DNA of 64,000 bases, taken from Candidatus Kirkpatrickella diaphorinae (GTDB taxonomy: Bacteria > Pseudomonadota > Alphaproteobacteria > Acetobacterales > Acetobacteraceae). The stretch is from positions 856,001-920,000 of the forward strand of contig NZ_CP107052.1 in the NCBI RefSeq assembly GCF_025736875.1, given 5' to 3'. Shown in pieces: positions 53,154 through 62,945 of this stretch (position 1 is its first letter; every line of letters starts with the position of its first letter). A program made the translations under genes and the position numbers. The notes under the pieces are model-generated. The model saw only the letters and a program-made list of their open reading frames with translations, was not told where the DNA came from and did no database searches.

Positions 53154-56100
53154 ATGAAGGCAAGCTTTACCGCGTTACGGATTGCCGGGTTTAAAAGTTT
53201 TGCTGACCCTGTCACGGTCGATCTCCGACCCGGCCTGACCGCAATTGTCGGGCCGAATGGTTGCGGCAAATCCAACATCGTTGAAGCATTTCGCTGGATC
53301 ATGGGGGAGAGTTCCGCCCGCGCCCTGCGAGGTGGGGAGAGTGATGACCTGATTTTCGCGGGGACGGTCGCGCGACCCGCCCGCAACCTCGTTGAAGTCA
53401 GCCTCGTGATTGAAAATGCCCGCGGGCTGGCCGCCGCACCTCATCATGAGGAAGACACGCTGGAAATCATCCGCACGGCCAAACGCGGCACGGGGAGTGA
53501 TTTCCGGATCAATGGCCGCGCCGCGCGGGCGCATGACGTCACGCAGATCTTCGCTGATCTATCACTTGGGGGGCGCAGCCTCGCCATTGTCAGCCAAAAT
53601 CGCATCGGCGCCCTGATTGACGCAAAACCTATTGATCGTCGAAGCCTGCTGGAAAATGCTGCTGGCATATCCGGCCTTCATTTCCGCCGTCGGGATGCCC
53701 AGCTCAAACTCCGCCAGGCCGAGGCCAACCTTCAGCGGGCGGAAGATGCCACTTTCCAGCTGATGGAACGTCGCGACGCGCTTGAGGCGCAATCCGCCTC
53801 CGCCCTCGCTTATCGTGAGGCCGTCGAAACCATCAGGGCGGTTGAGGCGCAACTCCACGCCGTGCAACTGGCCCGCGCCGACGCGCAGATCGCCGGTTGC
53901 GCGGCGGCGACAGAAGCCGCCCTGGCTAAAATCGCATTATTTGAAAAAACCCTCCAGCAATTAACAGACCGTCGGCAGACGGAAGCTGAGCAGACGGTCA
54001 AATGGGAAGCCGAGAGCGAGGCCACGCGCAACGCCATTGAGACGCTTCGCCTGGCGATTGAGAAAGAGCGTCAGATGATGGCGCAGAATGAGTCGGATCA
54101 GACCCGCATCCACGCCGCGATGACGGCGGCACAGGAAGAGAAGAATCGTCTGCAGCAACGCATTGACGCCATGTCAGCCGAGGCGCGGGCCTGCCACGAA
54201 ACAATCCAGAACCTTGCCGCCCAGTTCACCCAACTCCCTGAAGCCATCGCCACTTGTGACGCTGACCTCAAAGAGGCGGAGACATTGCGCGACAAGGCCA
54301 TGCGTTTGCGGGAAGCGCAGGAACAGCGCTTCATGCAGGTGCGGATCAAAGCCGACGCACTGGATCGCCAGCGTCAGGAGGCTGAGAAATCATGCGCCAC
54401 CATCGAGAAGGAATTGGCGGATTGCCATCGTCAAAGGGAGGATGAGCGCGCCGTCATCCCGCGTGAGGCGGATATTAAAACAATTGAGACACGGATCATC
54501 GAGAATGACGAGGCCACCTCCGCAATTCAGGATGCGCTTGAGGTGCAGAAAGCAGCACTTCAGCAGATGCGGACGCAAGGTGAAACCACCGCGCGTCGCC
54601 TTTATGCGCTGAAACAGGATATCGCGCTGCGCGCGGCAGAACATAATCGCCTGATCACACGGCGTGACGCTTTGAACGCGCAGCTTCAAAAAGCCGAGGA
54701 ACGACAAAAGCAAGCCAATGCCGCCGTGCTGACCGCAGCGCAGCAGCAGAGTCTTGAATCGCATCTGGAAGAAGCCCGGAAACGCGTCGCGGCCCTGCGC
54801 GTCGAGGAAGCTACGCTGGGACAGGCATGGCGTGATGCGGGCGACTCGCTCGCGGCGCAGCGCCTCTCGCATGATACGGCGCTCCAGCAGAGGTCGTTTT
54901 TGCAGCGGCAGCGGGAAAGCGCGGAGAGCGCCCTGCAATCCCTCATCCGCCAGGTGCGCGACGCTTTCCAGAAGCGCGCTGCGCATCAGGCGGAGCGCAT
55001 TGGTGAAGACAGGTTGCAGGACGCCGCGTCCCAGGCCCGCGCGGCCCGGAAACATCGCGATATGTCGCAGAAAAACGTCACGAAGCTGCGGCAGGCATGC
55101 GCGGCGTTACAAAAAAACCTGCGCCTGGCGGAAGAAGCTGTTTTGCAGTTGGAATCGGCACGGATCCGCCATCAGGCGGAGCGGAGCGGTCTTGAAGGCG
55201 CGGCGGGTGATGCGCCCATAACGGGGCAATTGCTTGACCTTCTTGACGTCCCCCCGGCGCTTGCCGGGGCTTTAGGGGCGGCGTTTCAGTCGGGTCTGGA
55301 TGCGCAGCTTGCCGCGCCACAGGCTCAACGAAGCTGGGAGGAACTCCCCGCGCGGGATTGCGGCAACTTCCCGGAGGATGTGACGCCTCTCAGCCAGTGC
55401 GTCGACGCCCCCGCCGCATTGCAAGCCTTCCTTTCCGCCACCGGGCTGGTGCCGTCCACGGCGCGCGGCGCGGCGCTCCATGCAACGCTGAAACCAGGTC
55501 AGGCTCTTGTCAGCCGGGAGGGTGCTTTCTGGCGCTGGGATGGCTACCGCCAGTCGGGGGATTTGCCAACCGAGGCTGCGTTGCGCCTGCAGAAGAAGGC
55601 CCGATATGAGGCATTGACCGCTCTCATTAAGGACGTGACGGCACAATATGAGGTGGCGACGCGGCAGCGCGACGATTTACGTAAAAGCCTGACCGAAAGC
55701 ACGCAACGGCTTGACGCCGCTGAGGCCGATTATTCGGAGGCGGAGACGAAATGCAAACAATGCGTGGACGCCCTCACCGCGCTGGAAAACCGCCAATCCC
55801 AATCTGAGGCGCTTTACGCCCTGCTGGAAAGCCAATATGCGACGCTAAAGCGACAGGAACAGGCGGCGCAGGCACAATTTGACCAGGCCGATGAAGATCT
55901 GAGACAACTGGCCGATGAAGAGGGAATTGCGGCCCGCTTACTGGCGGCGCAGCAACTTTATGATGAGGCGGTCCAGCGTCATGAAACATGCTGGAGCGCT
56001 TTACGGGCGGCCGTCAAAGCTGAAAATCAGGCGCAGCAAAACTGTGAGCAGTCGCTCACGCAACATAAGGCGGCAGCAGCGCAATTGGAGGATCTTGCCC

Positions 56101-57662
56101 AGCAAATCGCAACGCTGAAGGCGGAGCGCACGGATCTTGAAACGCGCCTCCAGCAAACCGACACAACATCCCTGCGCACTGAAATGCAGGAGGTTGAAGA
56201 AGCGCAGGCGCAGCAATTGCAGAAACGCGACGCCATTCAGGCAGATTGTAGTACGTCGGAAGCCCGTAAAGCTCAGCTTGAGCAGATGAAGGCGGATCTC
56301 CTGACCACGCTTCGCACATTGCAGGATCACCGCCTCTCCCGTCAGGGCACGTTGGCCGCGCTTGATGAGAGGTTCGTCGCGCTGGAAAAGCGTCGCATCC
56401 TTGCGGAGGACGTTTTACGCGCCCTGCCCCCGCCCATGGATCACGCGGAGGAGATCGCCGCCCTTGATGCCGCGCGCGAGGCGGAACAAACGCTGCATAT
56501 CAGGCTTGACAGGCTTCGGGAGAAAAAAGCGACCCTTACCGCCGCCTTACAGGATGCGAAATCACGGCAGGCGACAGAGTCATGCCGCCTTGCATTGCAC
56601 GAAACGCAGATTGAGACTTATCAATCTGACCTCACCCGCCTCGCCTCTCACGATGCACGCCTGTCAGAGGAGCAGAATCTCGTCACCGTCGCACGTCAGA
56701 AAGCGGAACAATCCCTTTCCCCCCTTGAGGCGAACCTGACAGAGACATGTCAGCATTATGAGACATTGCGGGCACAATTAGATGGGTCTTGCGACGCCTA
56801 TATGTCGCTCGGTCACGATATCAGGGAGACGGAAACAGCGCTGCGTGAGGCGCAGGCGGCAATTGAGCGCGCGGCGGAGAAACACCTTCAGGCCAGCACA
56901 ATGCGGGATCGCCTCCTCGACTCACCCCCGCCCGCACCATGCAAAACAGCGCCGGAGGATATTTCGGAACGGGCGGAGCAGAATTTACGCCGGGTTCTGA
57001 CGCAAGCCGTGCAGAAACGGGATTCTCTCGGCGCGGTCAACCTCCTCGCGGAAAAGGAATTCAGGGAGATCGAAGCGCAGATCGCCGATACGCAGGCCAA
57101 TATCGATGAGATCAAAGCCGCGATTGACCGCCTTCAAACCAAAATCGCCCATCTGAATCAGGAGGGCCGGAAAAGGCTGCGGGCGACATTCAAAGATGTG
57201 GATGCGCAATTCCAACGTCTTTTCTCGCGGATTTTCGGCGGCGGAAAAGCCAATCTGGCCCTTGTCGGCGGGGATGACCCCTTAGAGGCGGGCCTTGAGA
57301 TCTACGCCCAACCTCCGGGAAAGAAACTCTCGACTCTCTCCCTTTTATCAGGTGGTGAGCAGGCTTTGACGGCGCTGTCCCTTTTATTTGCGACGTTTGC
57401 GTGCGAGCCTGCCCCGATCTGCATCCTTGATGAGGTTGATGCCCCGTTGGATGAGGCCAATACGGTGCGGCTTTGCGCGCTCGTCCGGGATATGACATCG
57501 CAATATGGTGTTCAATTCATGATTGTAACCCACCAGCAGGTCACGATGGCCCATATGGACCGGCTTTACGGCGTTACCATGCAGGAGCGCGGCGTCAGTC
57601 GCATTCTCTCCGTCGATCTGTCCCATGCAATTGAGATGGCGGAAACGGTGAAATCGGATTAG
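53154..57662 (+). CDS. smc: Chromosome segregation ATPase SMC, unusually long
   Basis: A 1502-residue SMC. The N-terminal head has Walker A GPNGCGKSN (33-41); the C-terminal head has the signature LSGGEQALTALSLLFA and Walker B PICILDEVDAPLDEAN. Between them are coiled coils rich in alanine, glutamine, arginine and glutamate around a diverged hinge at about 682-805. Common bacterial SMCs have about 1150-1200 residues; the extra length lies in both coiled-coil arms (about 515 and 540 residues). Its partners ScpA and ScpB are not in the window. It organises and segregates the chromosome. Confidence 0.95.
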   Translation: MKASFTALRIAGFKSFADPVTVDLRPGLTAIVGPNGCGKSNIVEAFRWIMGESSARALRGGESDDLIFAGTVARPARNLVEVSLVIENARGLAAAPHHEEDTLEIIRTAKRGTGSDFRINGRAARAHDVTQIFADLSLGGRSLAIVSQNRIGALIDAKPIDRRSLLENAAGISGLHFRRRDAQLKLRQAEANLQRAEDATFQLMERRDALEAQSASALAYREAVETIRAVEAQLHAVQLARADAQIAGCAAATEAALAKIALFEKTLQQLTDRRQTEAEQTVKWEAESEATRNAIETLRLAIEKERQMMAQNESDQTRIHAAMTAAQEEKNRLQQRIDAMSAEARACHETIQNLAAQFTQLPEAIATCDADLKEAETLRDKAMRLREAQEQRFMQVRIKADALDRQRQEAEKSCATIEKELADCHRQREDERAVIPREADIKTIETRIIENDEATSAIQDALEVQKAALQQMRTQGETTARRLYALKQDIALRAAEHNRLITRRDALNAQLQKAEERQKQANAAVLTAAQQQSLESHLEEARKRVAALRVEEATLGQAWRDAGDSLAAQRLSHDTALQQRSFLQRQRESAESALQSLIRQVRDAFQKRAAHQAERIGEDRLQDAASQARAARKHRDMSQKNVTKLRQACAALQKNLRLAEEAVLQLESARIRHQAERSGLEGAAGDAPITGQLLDLLDVPPALAGALGAAFQSGLDAQLAAPQAQRSWEELPARDCGNFPEDVTPLSQCVDAPAALQAFLSATGLVPSTARGAALHATLKPGQALVSREGAFWRWDGYRQSGDLPTEAALRLQKKARYEALTALIKDVTAQYEVATRQRDDLRKSLTESTQRLDAAEADYSEAETKCKQCVDALTALENRQSQSEALYALLESQYATLKRQEQAAQAQFDQADEDLRQLADEEGIAARLLAAQQLYDEAVQRHETCWSALRAAVKAENQAQQNCEQSLTQHKAAAAQLEDLAQQIATLKAERTDLETRLQQTDTTSLRTEMQEVEEAQAQQLQKRDAIQADCSTSEARKAQLEQMKADLLTTLRTLQDHRLSRQGTLAALDERFVALEKRRILAEDVLRALPPPMDHAEEIAALDAAREAEQTLHIRLDRLREKKATLTAALQDAKSRQATESCRLALHETQIETYQSDLTRLASHDARLSEEQNLVTVARQKAEQSLSPLEANLTETCQHYETLRAQLDGSCDAYMSLGHDIRETETALREAQAAIERAAEKHLQASTMRDRLLDSPPPAPCKTAPEDISERAEQNLRRVLTQAVQKRDSLGAVNLLAEKEFREIEAQIADTQANIDEIKAAIDRLQTKIAHLNQEGRKRLRATFKDVDAQFQRLFSRIFGGGKANLALVGGDDPLEAGLEIYAQPPGKKLSTLSLLSGGEQALTALSLLFATFACEPAPICILDEVDAPLDEANTVRLCALVRDMTSQYGVQFMIVTHQQVTMAHMDRLYGVTMQERGVSRILSVDLSHAIEMAETVKSD

Positions 57663-57699
57663 TAAGGAAGGACGTGTCGCGAAATATTCGGGATGCGTA

Positions 57700-58488
57700 T
57701 TGCGATCTCACTGCAAGGATCTCCGCACCATCCATCCATTTCTGCCAGCCGGGTTCGATTTTATTAACGCGATCACCAAGCGCGGCATCCGTGTTATCGG
57801 CGATGTACATGGTGATATTCAAAGCTTTATACATGCGGCATCAACAGACCGCTTCATCATTCAACTCGGAGATCTCGTTGATTACGGGCCGGACAGTGAG
57901 GCCACACTGCATCTCATGCTCCAGATCATGCGTGAGGGGCGTGGGATTTTCATCCTCGGTAATCATGACCGCAAACTCGCCCGCGTGCTGAATGGGCGTC
58001 GCCCCCATATTGACAGCCAATTAGAGAAGACATTGCAGCAGATTGCTGCCGGTCCCCATCTCCTCAAGCAGGATGTGCTCGCTACCGCGTTAAATAACGC
58101 ACCGGCCTGGATCGTGCTGAATCACACGATTTTTGTGCATGGCGCTTTCCATCCCGCCGTGTTGAGATCATCACCCTATGGCGCAACCCAACGCATGACG
58201 CCGGTTTTCTCACGCGCTTTATTTGGCGAGACCACGCGTCATATCCAGCCTGACGGCTATCCGGAGCGGACATTGCGGTGGGTGGATTATATCGAGGCGG
58301 GATATCACGTTTATTGCGGGCATGATAATCGCTCCCTCAATGGCCTGCCTTATGTCAGGACCGGCGCCAAAGGGGGGATGGCGACGTTTCTGGATTTGGG
58401 CGCTGGCAAGGGCGGGCATCTCGCCTGGATAGATCTCGCCCCGGAAACCATCCTGCCCGGGCGGGGCGCGATAACCGCACTCTCGTGA
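57700..58488 (+). CDS. Calcineurin-like metallophosphoesterase
   Basis: A phosphoesterase of about 262 residues with all metal motifs: GDVHGD (about 34-39), GDLVDYGPDS (about 56-65), GNHDR (about 88-92), FVHGAFHP and YCGHDN. It resembles PrpE/ApaH-like serine/threonine phosphatases; the target is unknown. The start is unclear: the frame begins at TTG 57700 without a good ribosome-binding site, while the best site (AAGGAAGG at 57665-57672) serves a GTG at 57674 in another frame. A frameshift near 57700-57760 is therefore possible. Confidence 0.78.
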   Translation: MRSHCKDLRTIHPFLPAGFDFINAITKRGIRVIGDVHGDIQSFIHAASTDRFIIQLGDLVDYGPDSEATLHLMLQIMREGRGIFILGNHDRKLARVLNGRRPHIDSQLEKTLQQIAAGPHLLKQDVLATALNNAPAWIVLNHTIFVHGAFHPAVLRSSPYGATQRMTPVFSRALFGETTRHIQPDGYPERTLRWVDYIEAGYHVYCGHDNRSLNGLPYVRTGAKGGMATFLDLGAGKGGHLAWIDLAPETILPGRGAITALS

Positions 58489-58592
58489 AATTGAGAATTG
58501 CACGCCCTCCTTCGCCGAGAAAAGCGGCGCATGATGCATCCTCCCCCCTTTGATGCTATGACCCGTTATTTCCCGAACTGATGCAGAGACTC

Positions 58593-58901
58593 ATGAACGA
58601 AGAAGACGCCCTCAAACTTCTGGAAGAACATCGTCGCAGTATCGACAATATCGATGCCGCCCTGATTTACATGCTGGCTGAGCGTTTCAAACAAACGCAG
58701 GAAGTTGGCCGTCTGAAAGCCAAAGCGGGGCTGGAACCTGCGGACCCGGCGCGTGAAGCCCGCCAGATCGCCCGATTGCGGGACCTGGCAGGCTCAGCCG
58801 CCCTTGACCCGGATTTTGCTGAAAAATTCTTGTCATTCATCATCCGAGAAGTGATTCAGCATCACGCGCACATCGCGCAGATTCATCAGGAAGAGACCTG
58901 A
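58593..58901 (+). CDS. Chorismate mutase (AroQ class)
   Basis: A 102-residue, three-helix enzyme converting chorismate to prephenate for phenylalanine and tyrosine. The pattern HRRSIDNIDAALIYMLAERF then EVGRLKAKAG carries the arginine and lysine that bind the substrate. ATG at 58581 would add four residues. It stands between the phosphoesterase and sixA, away from other aromatic genes. Confidence 0.88.
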   Translation: MNEEDALKLLEEHRRSIDNIDAALIYMLAERFKQTQEVGRLKAKAGLEPADPAREARQIARLRDLAGSAALDPDFAEKFLSFIIREVIQHHAHIAQIHQEET

Positions 58902-58934
58902 ATTTTACGTAAATTTCGGCGCGGATGGCCTAAT

Positions 58935-59474
58935 ATGCAGCGATACATCATTTTGATTCGTCACGCCGAGGCTTCCCAGAATTTCGGCTGCCCTGATCTC
59001 GACCGCGCGCTTTCAATAAAAGGTGAAGCGCAGGCCCGATCCGTCGCGGAGTGGGTCGCGCCATTTCTGAACGCGGATTGTCATCAACTTCAATTTATCG
59101 TCAGCCCGGCCCTGCGCACAAAGCAAACAGCGCAGGCGCTTTTTGCGCGTCTCGGACGCGCGGCAAATTGCATCTATGAACCCGCTCTTTATCAAACGGA
59201 TGAAGATGGCATCTGGCGCCTCATCAACGAAATGGAGGACGCGCCCTCGCATCTGGTGATTATCGGGCATAACCCGGCCCTGGGCCGTCTCGTGCGCAGT
59301 GTCGCGCGACTGACAACGTCAAATGAAGGTGATTTCGGGCTGGAACTGGCGGCTTTCGCGCCATCATCATGTTGCGTCATGGTGACCCGAACTGGCGGGT
59401 TCGCCCTACGTCCCCAGGATCTGACGATCCGTGCTTTCCGTGAGCCGGCCGCGGAGGAAGCAAGTCAAGGGTGA
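58935..59474 (+). CDS. sixA: SixA-type histidine phosphatase
   Basis: A 179-residue branch of the histidine phosphatase superfamily. LIRHAEAS (about 7-14) contains the catalytic RH pair; SPALRTKQTA and IIGHNPALGRL complete the phosphate pocket. SixA removes phosphate from phosphohistidine proteins such as the HPt domain of ArcB or the nitrogen PTS. No target is encoded nearby. Confidence 0.88.
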   Translation: MQRYIILIRHAEASQNFGCPDLDRALSIKGEAQARSVAEWVAPFLNADCHQLQFIVSPALRTKQTAQALFARLGRAANCIYEPALYQTDEDGIWRLINEMEDAPSHLVIIGHNPALGRLVRSVARLTTSNEGDFGLELAAFAPSSCCVMVTRTGGFALRPQDLTIRAFREPAAEEASQG

Positions 59475-59524
59475 TCGACAAAGCGACTGAAATGCCTATC
59501 ATGCTGTCATGAAGGGAGATTGCC

Positions 59525-60832
59525 GTGCCGAAGACGAATAATGATGACCGGGTTGTGACCCTCACTATGGGCCCCCAGGCATCCGAATTCCCCGTTATCT
59601 CCGGGACACTGGGCCCGGACGGCGTTGATTTTCGCAAATTGACGGCCGCGACCGGCGTCTTCAGTTTTGACCCCGGCTATGGGGAGACAGCCTCCTGCAC
59701 CAGCGCCATCACCTTCATTGATGGGGACCAGGGCGTGCTCCTGCATCGGGGCTACCCGATTGAGCAGCTTGCTGAACATGCCTCCTATGTTGAGACGGCC
59801 TATCTCCTTTTATATGGGGAGCTTCCCAATAAGCAGCAGCTTGCCGAGTTTGATGCGCATCTGAGCGAGCAGGCGCTCCTGCATGAGCAGATCCGCAATT
59901 TCTTCAACGGATTCAGGCGCGATACGCACCCGATGGCGATTCTTTGCGGGACGGTCGCGGCGCTTTCCGGGTTCTATGCGGATGGGATCGACATCTCCCA
60001 CCCCGCCTCACGTGATCTTTCAGCCCGGCGGCTGATCGCCAAAATCCCGACAATAGCCGCCTGGGCCTATCGTTACACACAAGGTGAAACCTTCATCTAC
60101 CCGAAGAGCAATTTCGGGTTCGCTGAAAATTTCCTCTCCATGATGTTCGCGCGCCCGGACCGGAAATATGTCGTCAAGCCCGTATTGGCCCGCGCGCTGG
60201 ACCGGATTTTCATCCTCCATGCGGATCATGAGCAGAATGCCTCAACTTCCACCGTACGGCTGGTGGGCTCCACAGGCGCGAACCCGTTTGCATGCATTGC
60301 CGCGGGTATCGCTGCCTTATGGGGGCCTGCACATGGCGGCGCGAATGAGGCCGTATTGACCATGCTGACCGCCATTGGTGAGAAGAAAAATATCCCCCAA
60401 TTTATCGAGCAGGTAAAAGATAAGGATTCCGGTATCCGCCTGATGGGATTCGGCCATCGCGTCTATAAAAGTTTTGATCCGCGCGCGCAGATTCTGGCAC
60501 AGACTTATCGTGAGGTGATTGAGGAGTTGAATCTCGACCATGACCCGCTCTTCGACCTCGCGACGGAGCTGGAACGCATTGCGCGGAGTGACGATTACTT
60601 CGTCTCCCGCCAGCTTTACCCGAATGTCGATTTTTATTCCGGACTGATTCTCAAAGCTCTTGGCATACCTGTTTCGATGTTCACCGTCTTATTTGCGGTG
60701 GCGCGGACGTCAGGTTGGGTCAGCCAGTGGAAAGAGATGATCGAGGCCCCGGGCCAGCGTATCGGGCGGCCGCGTCAGATTTACACAGGGGCCAGGAAAC
60801 GCGATCTGCAACCTTTATCGGAGCGTCCGTAA
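59525..60832 (+). CDS. gltA: Citrate synthase
   Basis: A 435-residue type II citrate synthase, entry enzyme of the TCA cycle and a determinant of acetate tolerance in acetic acid bacteria. Catalytic blocks are [30 protein letters not shown] and [14 protein letters not shown]. Translation starts at GTG with AGGGAGA upstream. It is followed by a small gene on the other strand. Confidence 0.96.
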   Translation: MPKTNNDDRVVTLTMGPQASEFPVISGTLGPDGVDFRKLTAATGVFSFDPGYGETASCTSAITFIDGDQGVLLHRGYPIEQLAEHASYVETAYLLLYGELPNKQQLAEFDAHLSEQALLHEQIRNFFNGFRRDTHPMAILCGTVAALSGFYADGIDISHPASRDLSARRLIAKIPTIAAWAYRYTQGETFIYPKSNFGFAENFLSMMFARPDRKYVVKPVLARALDRIFILHADHEQNASTSTVRLVGSTGANPFACIAAGIAALWGPAHGGANEAVLTMLTAIGEKKNIPQFIEQVKDKDSGIRLMGFGHRVYKSFDPRAQILAQTYREVIEELNLDHDPLFDLATELERIARSDDYFVSRQLYPNVDFYSGLILKALGIPVSMFTVLFAVARTSGWVSQWKEMIEAPGQRIGRPRQIYTGARKRDLQPLSERP

Positions 60833-60896
60833 GGCGGCAAAGGGGGTCATCGGGCCTGCGCGGGTCACGGCTGGCCCGAGGAGACGCCCTATGGAC

Positions 60897-61133
60897 TCAG
60901 CATTCACAGCCGCGTGTCGCGCCGCGATCCTGCCGCACGATGTGATGATCAATCCATTCCGAGACGAGAAGCCGCGCTTCACTGATTGACGCCTCAGGGT
61001 GGTAAATCCGATAAAGGGTCGTGCAGGCATCGAAAGCCTGCCGATCAGCCTGACCGTGCTCGGTAAGCTCGGCATAAGCGGTGATAACAGCGCGCTCACA
61101 ATTGCGCGTGATGTGATCTATATTGACGTTCAC
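60897..61133 (-). CDS. Small hypothetical protein
   Basis: A 78-residue protein I do not recognise. The composition looks coding (AYAELTEHGQADRQAFDACT, then YRIYHPEASISEARLLVSEW) and suggests two or three amphipathic helices without signal or membrane segment. It starts at GTG with AAGGA about 10 bases upstream. It is convergent with gltA and divergent from pyrE, with a 199-base shared upstream region. Confidence 0.6.
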   Translation of the reverse strand: MNVNIDHITRNCERAVITAYAELTEHGQADRQAFDACTTLYRIYHPEASISEARLLVSEWIDHHIVRQDRGATRGCEC

Positions 61134-61332
61134 GGAGCGATGTCCTTATGCGCGGCGAGTTCAACAAGGTTGCAGATTAAAACTCTTTTGAGATCGCTGG
61201 CAAGAGTTGCACAGGGGTTTTACCACCCTCTTTGCGAGAGAACGACGCATGCTGGCGATGATGCAACAGCTTAACACTTTGCGCGGCGACGAAAACCCGT
61301 TATTTTCGTGCAAATTTGATGGAGATTTTGTG

Positions 61333-62088
61333 ATGGCCCTTACCGGCACACCCCAAGGACATATGACCGTCGGCGCGACGCAATGGGACCGCGATGCGGC
61401 CTTAACAGCGGCCAAAATTCTCCTTGAGATCAAAGCGATCAACTTTCGACCCAAAGATCCCTACACTCTGACGTCGGGCTGGAAGTCGCCTGTTTACATT
61501 GATTGCCGCAAAATTATCTTCTTCCCCCGCGCCCGTGCCAAAATCATCGAACTCGCGGTTGAGAAGATCGGTCGGCACATTGGTTACGAAAGTCTCGATT
61601 GCGTTGTCGGCGGTGAAACAGCCGGCATCCCCTTTGCGGCCTGGATTGCGGACCGCCTGATGACGCCCATGGCTTATGTGCGCAAAAAGCCCAAGGGTTT
61701 CGGCCGGAATGCGCAGATTGAAGGCGACGTGCCCGAGAATATGCGCACCCTGCTGGTCGAGGATCTGACGACAGACGGGGCCTCCAAAGTGCGTTTCGCC
61801 GAAGCATTGCGCAAGGCAGGCGCGGTCGTTGATCACACTTTTGTGGTGTTCTTCTACGGTGTTTTCCCCGGTGCTCAAAAAACCTTGAATGAACTTGGCA
61901 TCAATCTCCACGCGCTTTGCACCTGGTGGGACGTGATTGAAGCCTGCGCCAGCAAGAATTATTTTTCGGAGCGCGATATTTCTGAAGTACGGCGTTTTCT
62001 CGAAGACCCTTGCAAATGGTCCGGCAGCCATGGCGGGGTCAGCAGCGTTGAGGAAGCACTTGCCTTCAAGAGCCGTTCCGAAAGCTGA
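61333..62088 (+). CDS. pyrE: Orotate phosphoribosyltransferase
   Basis: A 251-residue enzyme making orotidine 5'-phosphate from orotate and PRPP in pyrimidine synthesis. The PRPP loop is LLVEDLTTDGASKVRFAEAL, and SGWKSPVYIDCRK and GGETAGIPFAAWIA are family blocks. GGAG 8 bases before the ATG fixes this start; the open frame goes back to 61207 without support. The stop is 2 bases before murI, so both are co-translated. Confidence 0.93.
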   Translation: MALTGTPQGHMTVGATQWDRDAALTAAKILLEIKAINFRPKDPYTLTSGWKSPVYIDCRKIIFFPRARAKIIELAVEKIGRHIGYESLDCVVGGETAGIPFAAWIADRLMTPMAYVRKKPKGFGRNAQIEGDVPENMRTLLVEDLTTDGASKVRFAEALRKAGAVVDHTFVVFFYGVFPGAQKTLNELGINLHALCTWWDVIEACASKNYFSERDISEVRRFLEDPCKWSGSHGGVSSVEEALAFKSRSES

Positions 62089-62090
62089 AA

Positions 62091-62945
62091 ATGAACCCTT
62101 CCCCCCGACATGTTCTTGTTTTTGATTCCGGTATCGGGGGTTTAGGTGTCGTCAATGCACTGCGCCAGATGGGGGACAGCGGGCTCCGTATTGATTATTT
62201 GGCGGATAATGCCGTGTTTCCCTATGGTGAGCAGCCGGACGAGATTTTATCAGCGCGCATCATCTCCCTCATCCGGGCAGCTATCGATGCGCACCAGCCG
62301 GACGCCGTCATTATCGCCTGCAACACCGCCAGCACCCTCGCTTTAGGCGCGCTGCGCAACGCGTTGACCGTGCCTTTTATCGGCTGCGTACCGCCAGTGC
62401 GGTGGGCTGCGCGTGAGTCGAAAACCGGAATTTTCGCGATACTCGCAACGGCGGCGACGGCACGCCGCCCCTATCTGGCTGCCCTCAAAGCAGATTTCGC
62501 CCCGAAAGACATCATGATCATCCATGGCGGTCGCCAGCTCGCCGATCTGGCGGAGCGCGCTTTTGTGGGGGAGGCCATATCGCAGGATGCGGTGCGGGCA
62601 GAGCTTGACGCCGTCTTTTCCCAGCCACATGGGGATCAAGTTGATGTGATCGGCCTTGGCTGCACGCATTACACATTTCTGCGTGAGGCGTTACAAAATG
62701 CGAGCCCCCTACATGTCACGCTTCTCGACCCCGCAGAGGCTGTTGCCCGTCAGGCCCTCAAAATCCTCGCTGAACAACCTGCGCATGGCAAAAACGCCGC
62801 GTCTGAAACCGACATGGCGGGCAAGGGGCGTTTTATCATGACCGCGCCACCTTTTGACCCTGCCGGTCTGCGCAGGGCCATCAAGCGTTTCGGCTATGAG
62901 GATTTCAGTGTCCGGGATAGCGGGGAAACGTCATCAGCCGGTTAA
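62091..62945 (+). CDS. murI: Glutamate racemase
   Basis: A 284-residue cofactor-free racemase supplying D-glutamate for peptidoglycan. The two catalytic cysteines lie in ACNTASTLAL (about 72-81) and GLGCTHYTFL (about 189-198); VFDSGIGGLGVVNAL opens the protein. It follows pyrE closely and overlaps the end of the polyprenyl synthase gene by 4 bases tail to tail. Confidence 0.94.
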   Translation: MNPSPRHVLVFDSGIGGLGVVNALRQMGDSGLRIDYLADNAVFPYGEQPDEILSARIISLIRAAIDAHQPDAVIIACNTASTLALGALRNALTVPFIGCVPPVRWAARESKTGIFAILATAATARRPYLAALKADFAPKDIMIIHGGRQLADLAERAFVGEAISQDAVRAELDAVFSQPHGDQVDVIGLGCTHYTFLREALQNASPLHVTLLDPAEAVARQALKILAEQPAHGKNAASETDMAGKGRFIMTAPPFDPAGLRRAIKRFGYEDFSVRDSGETSSAG

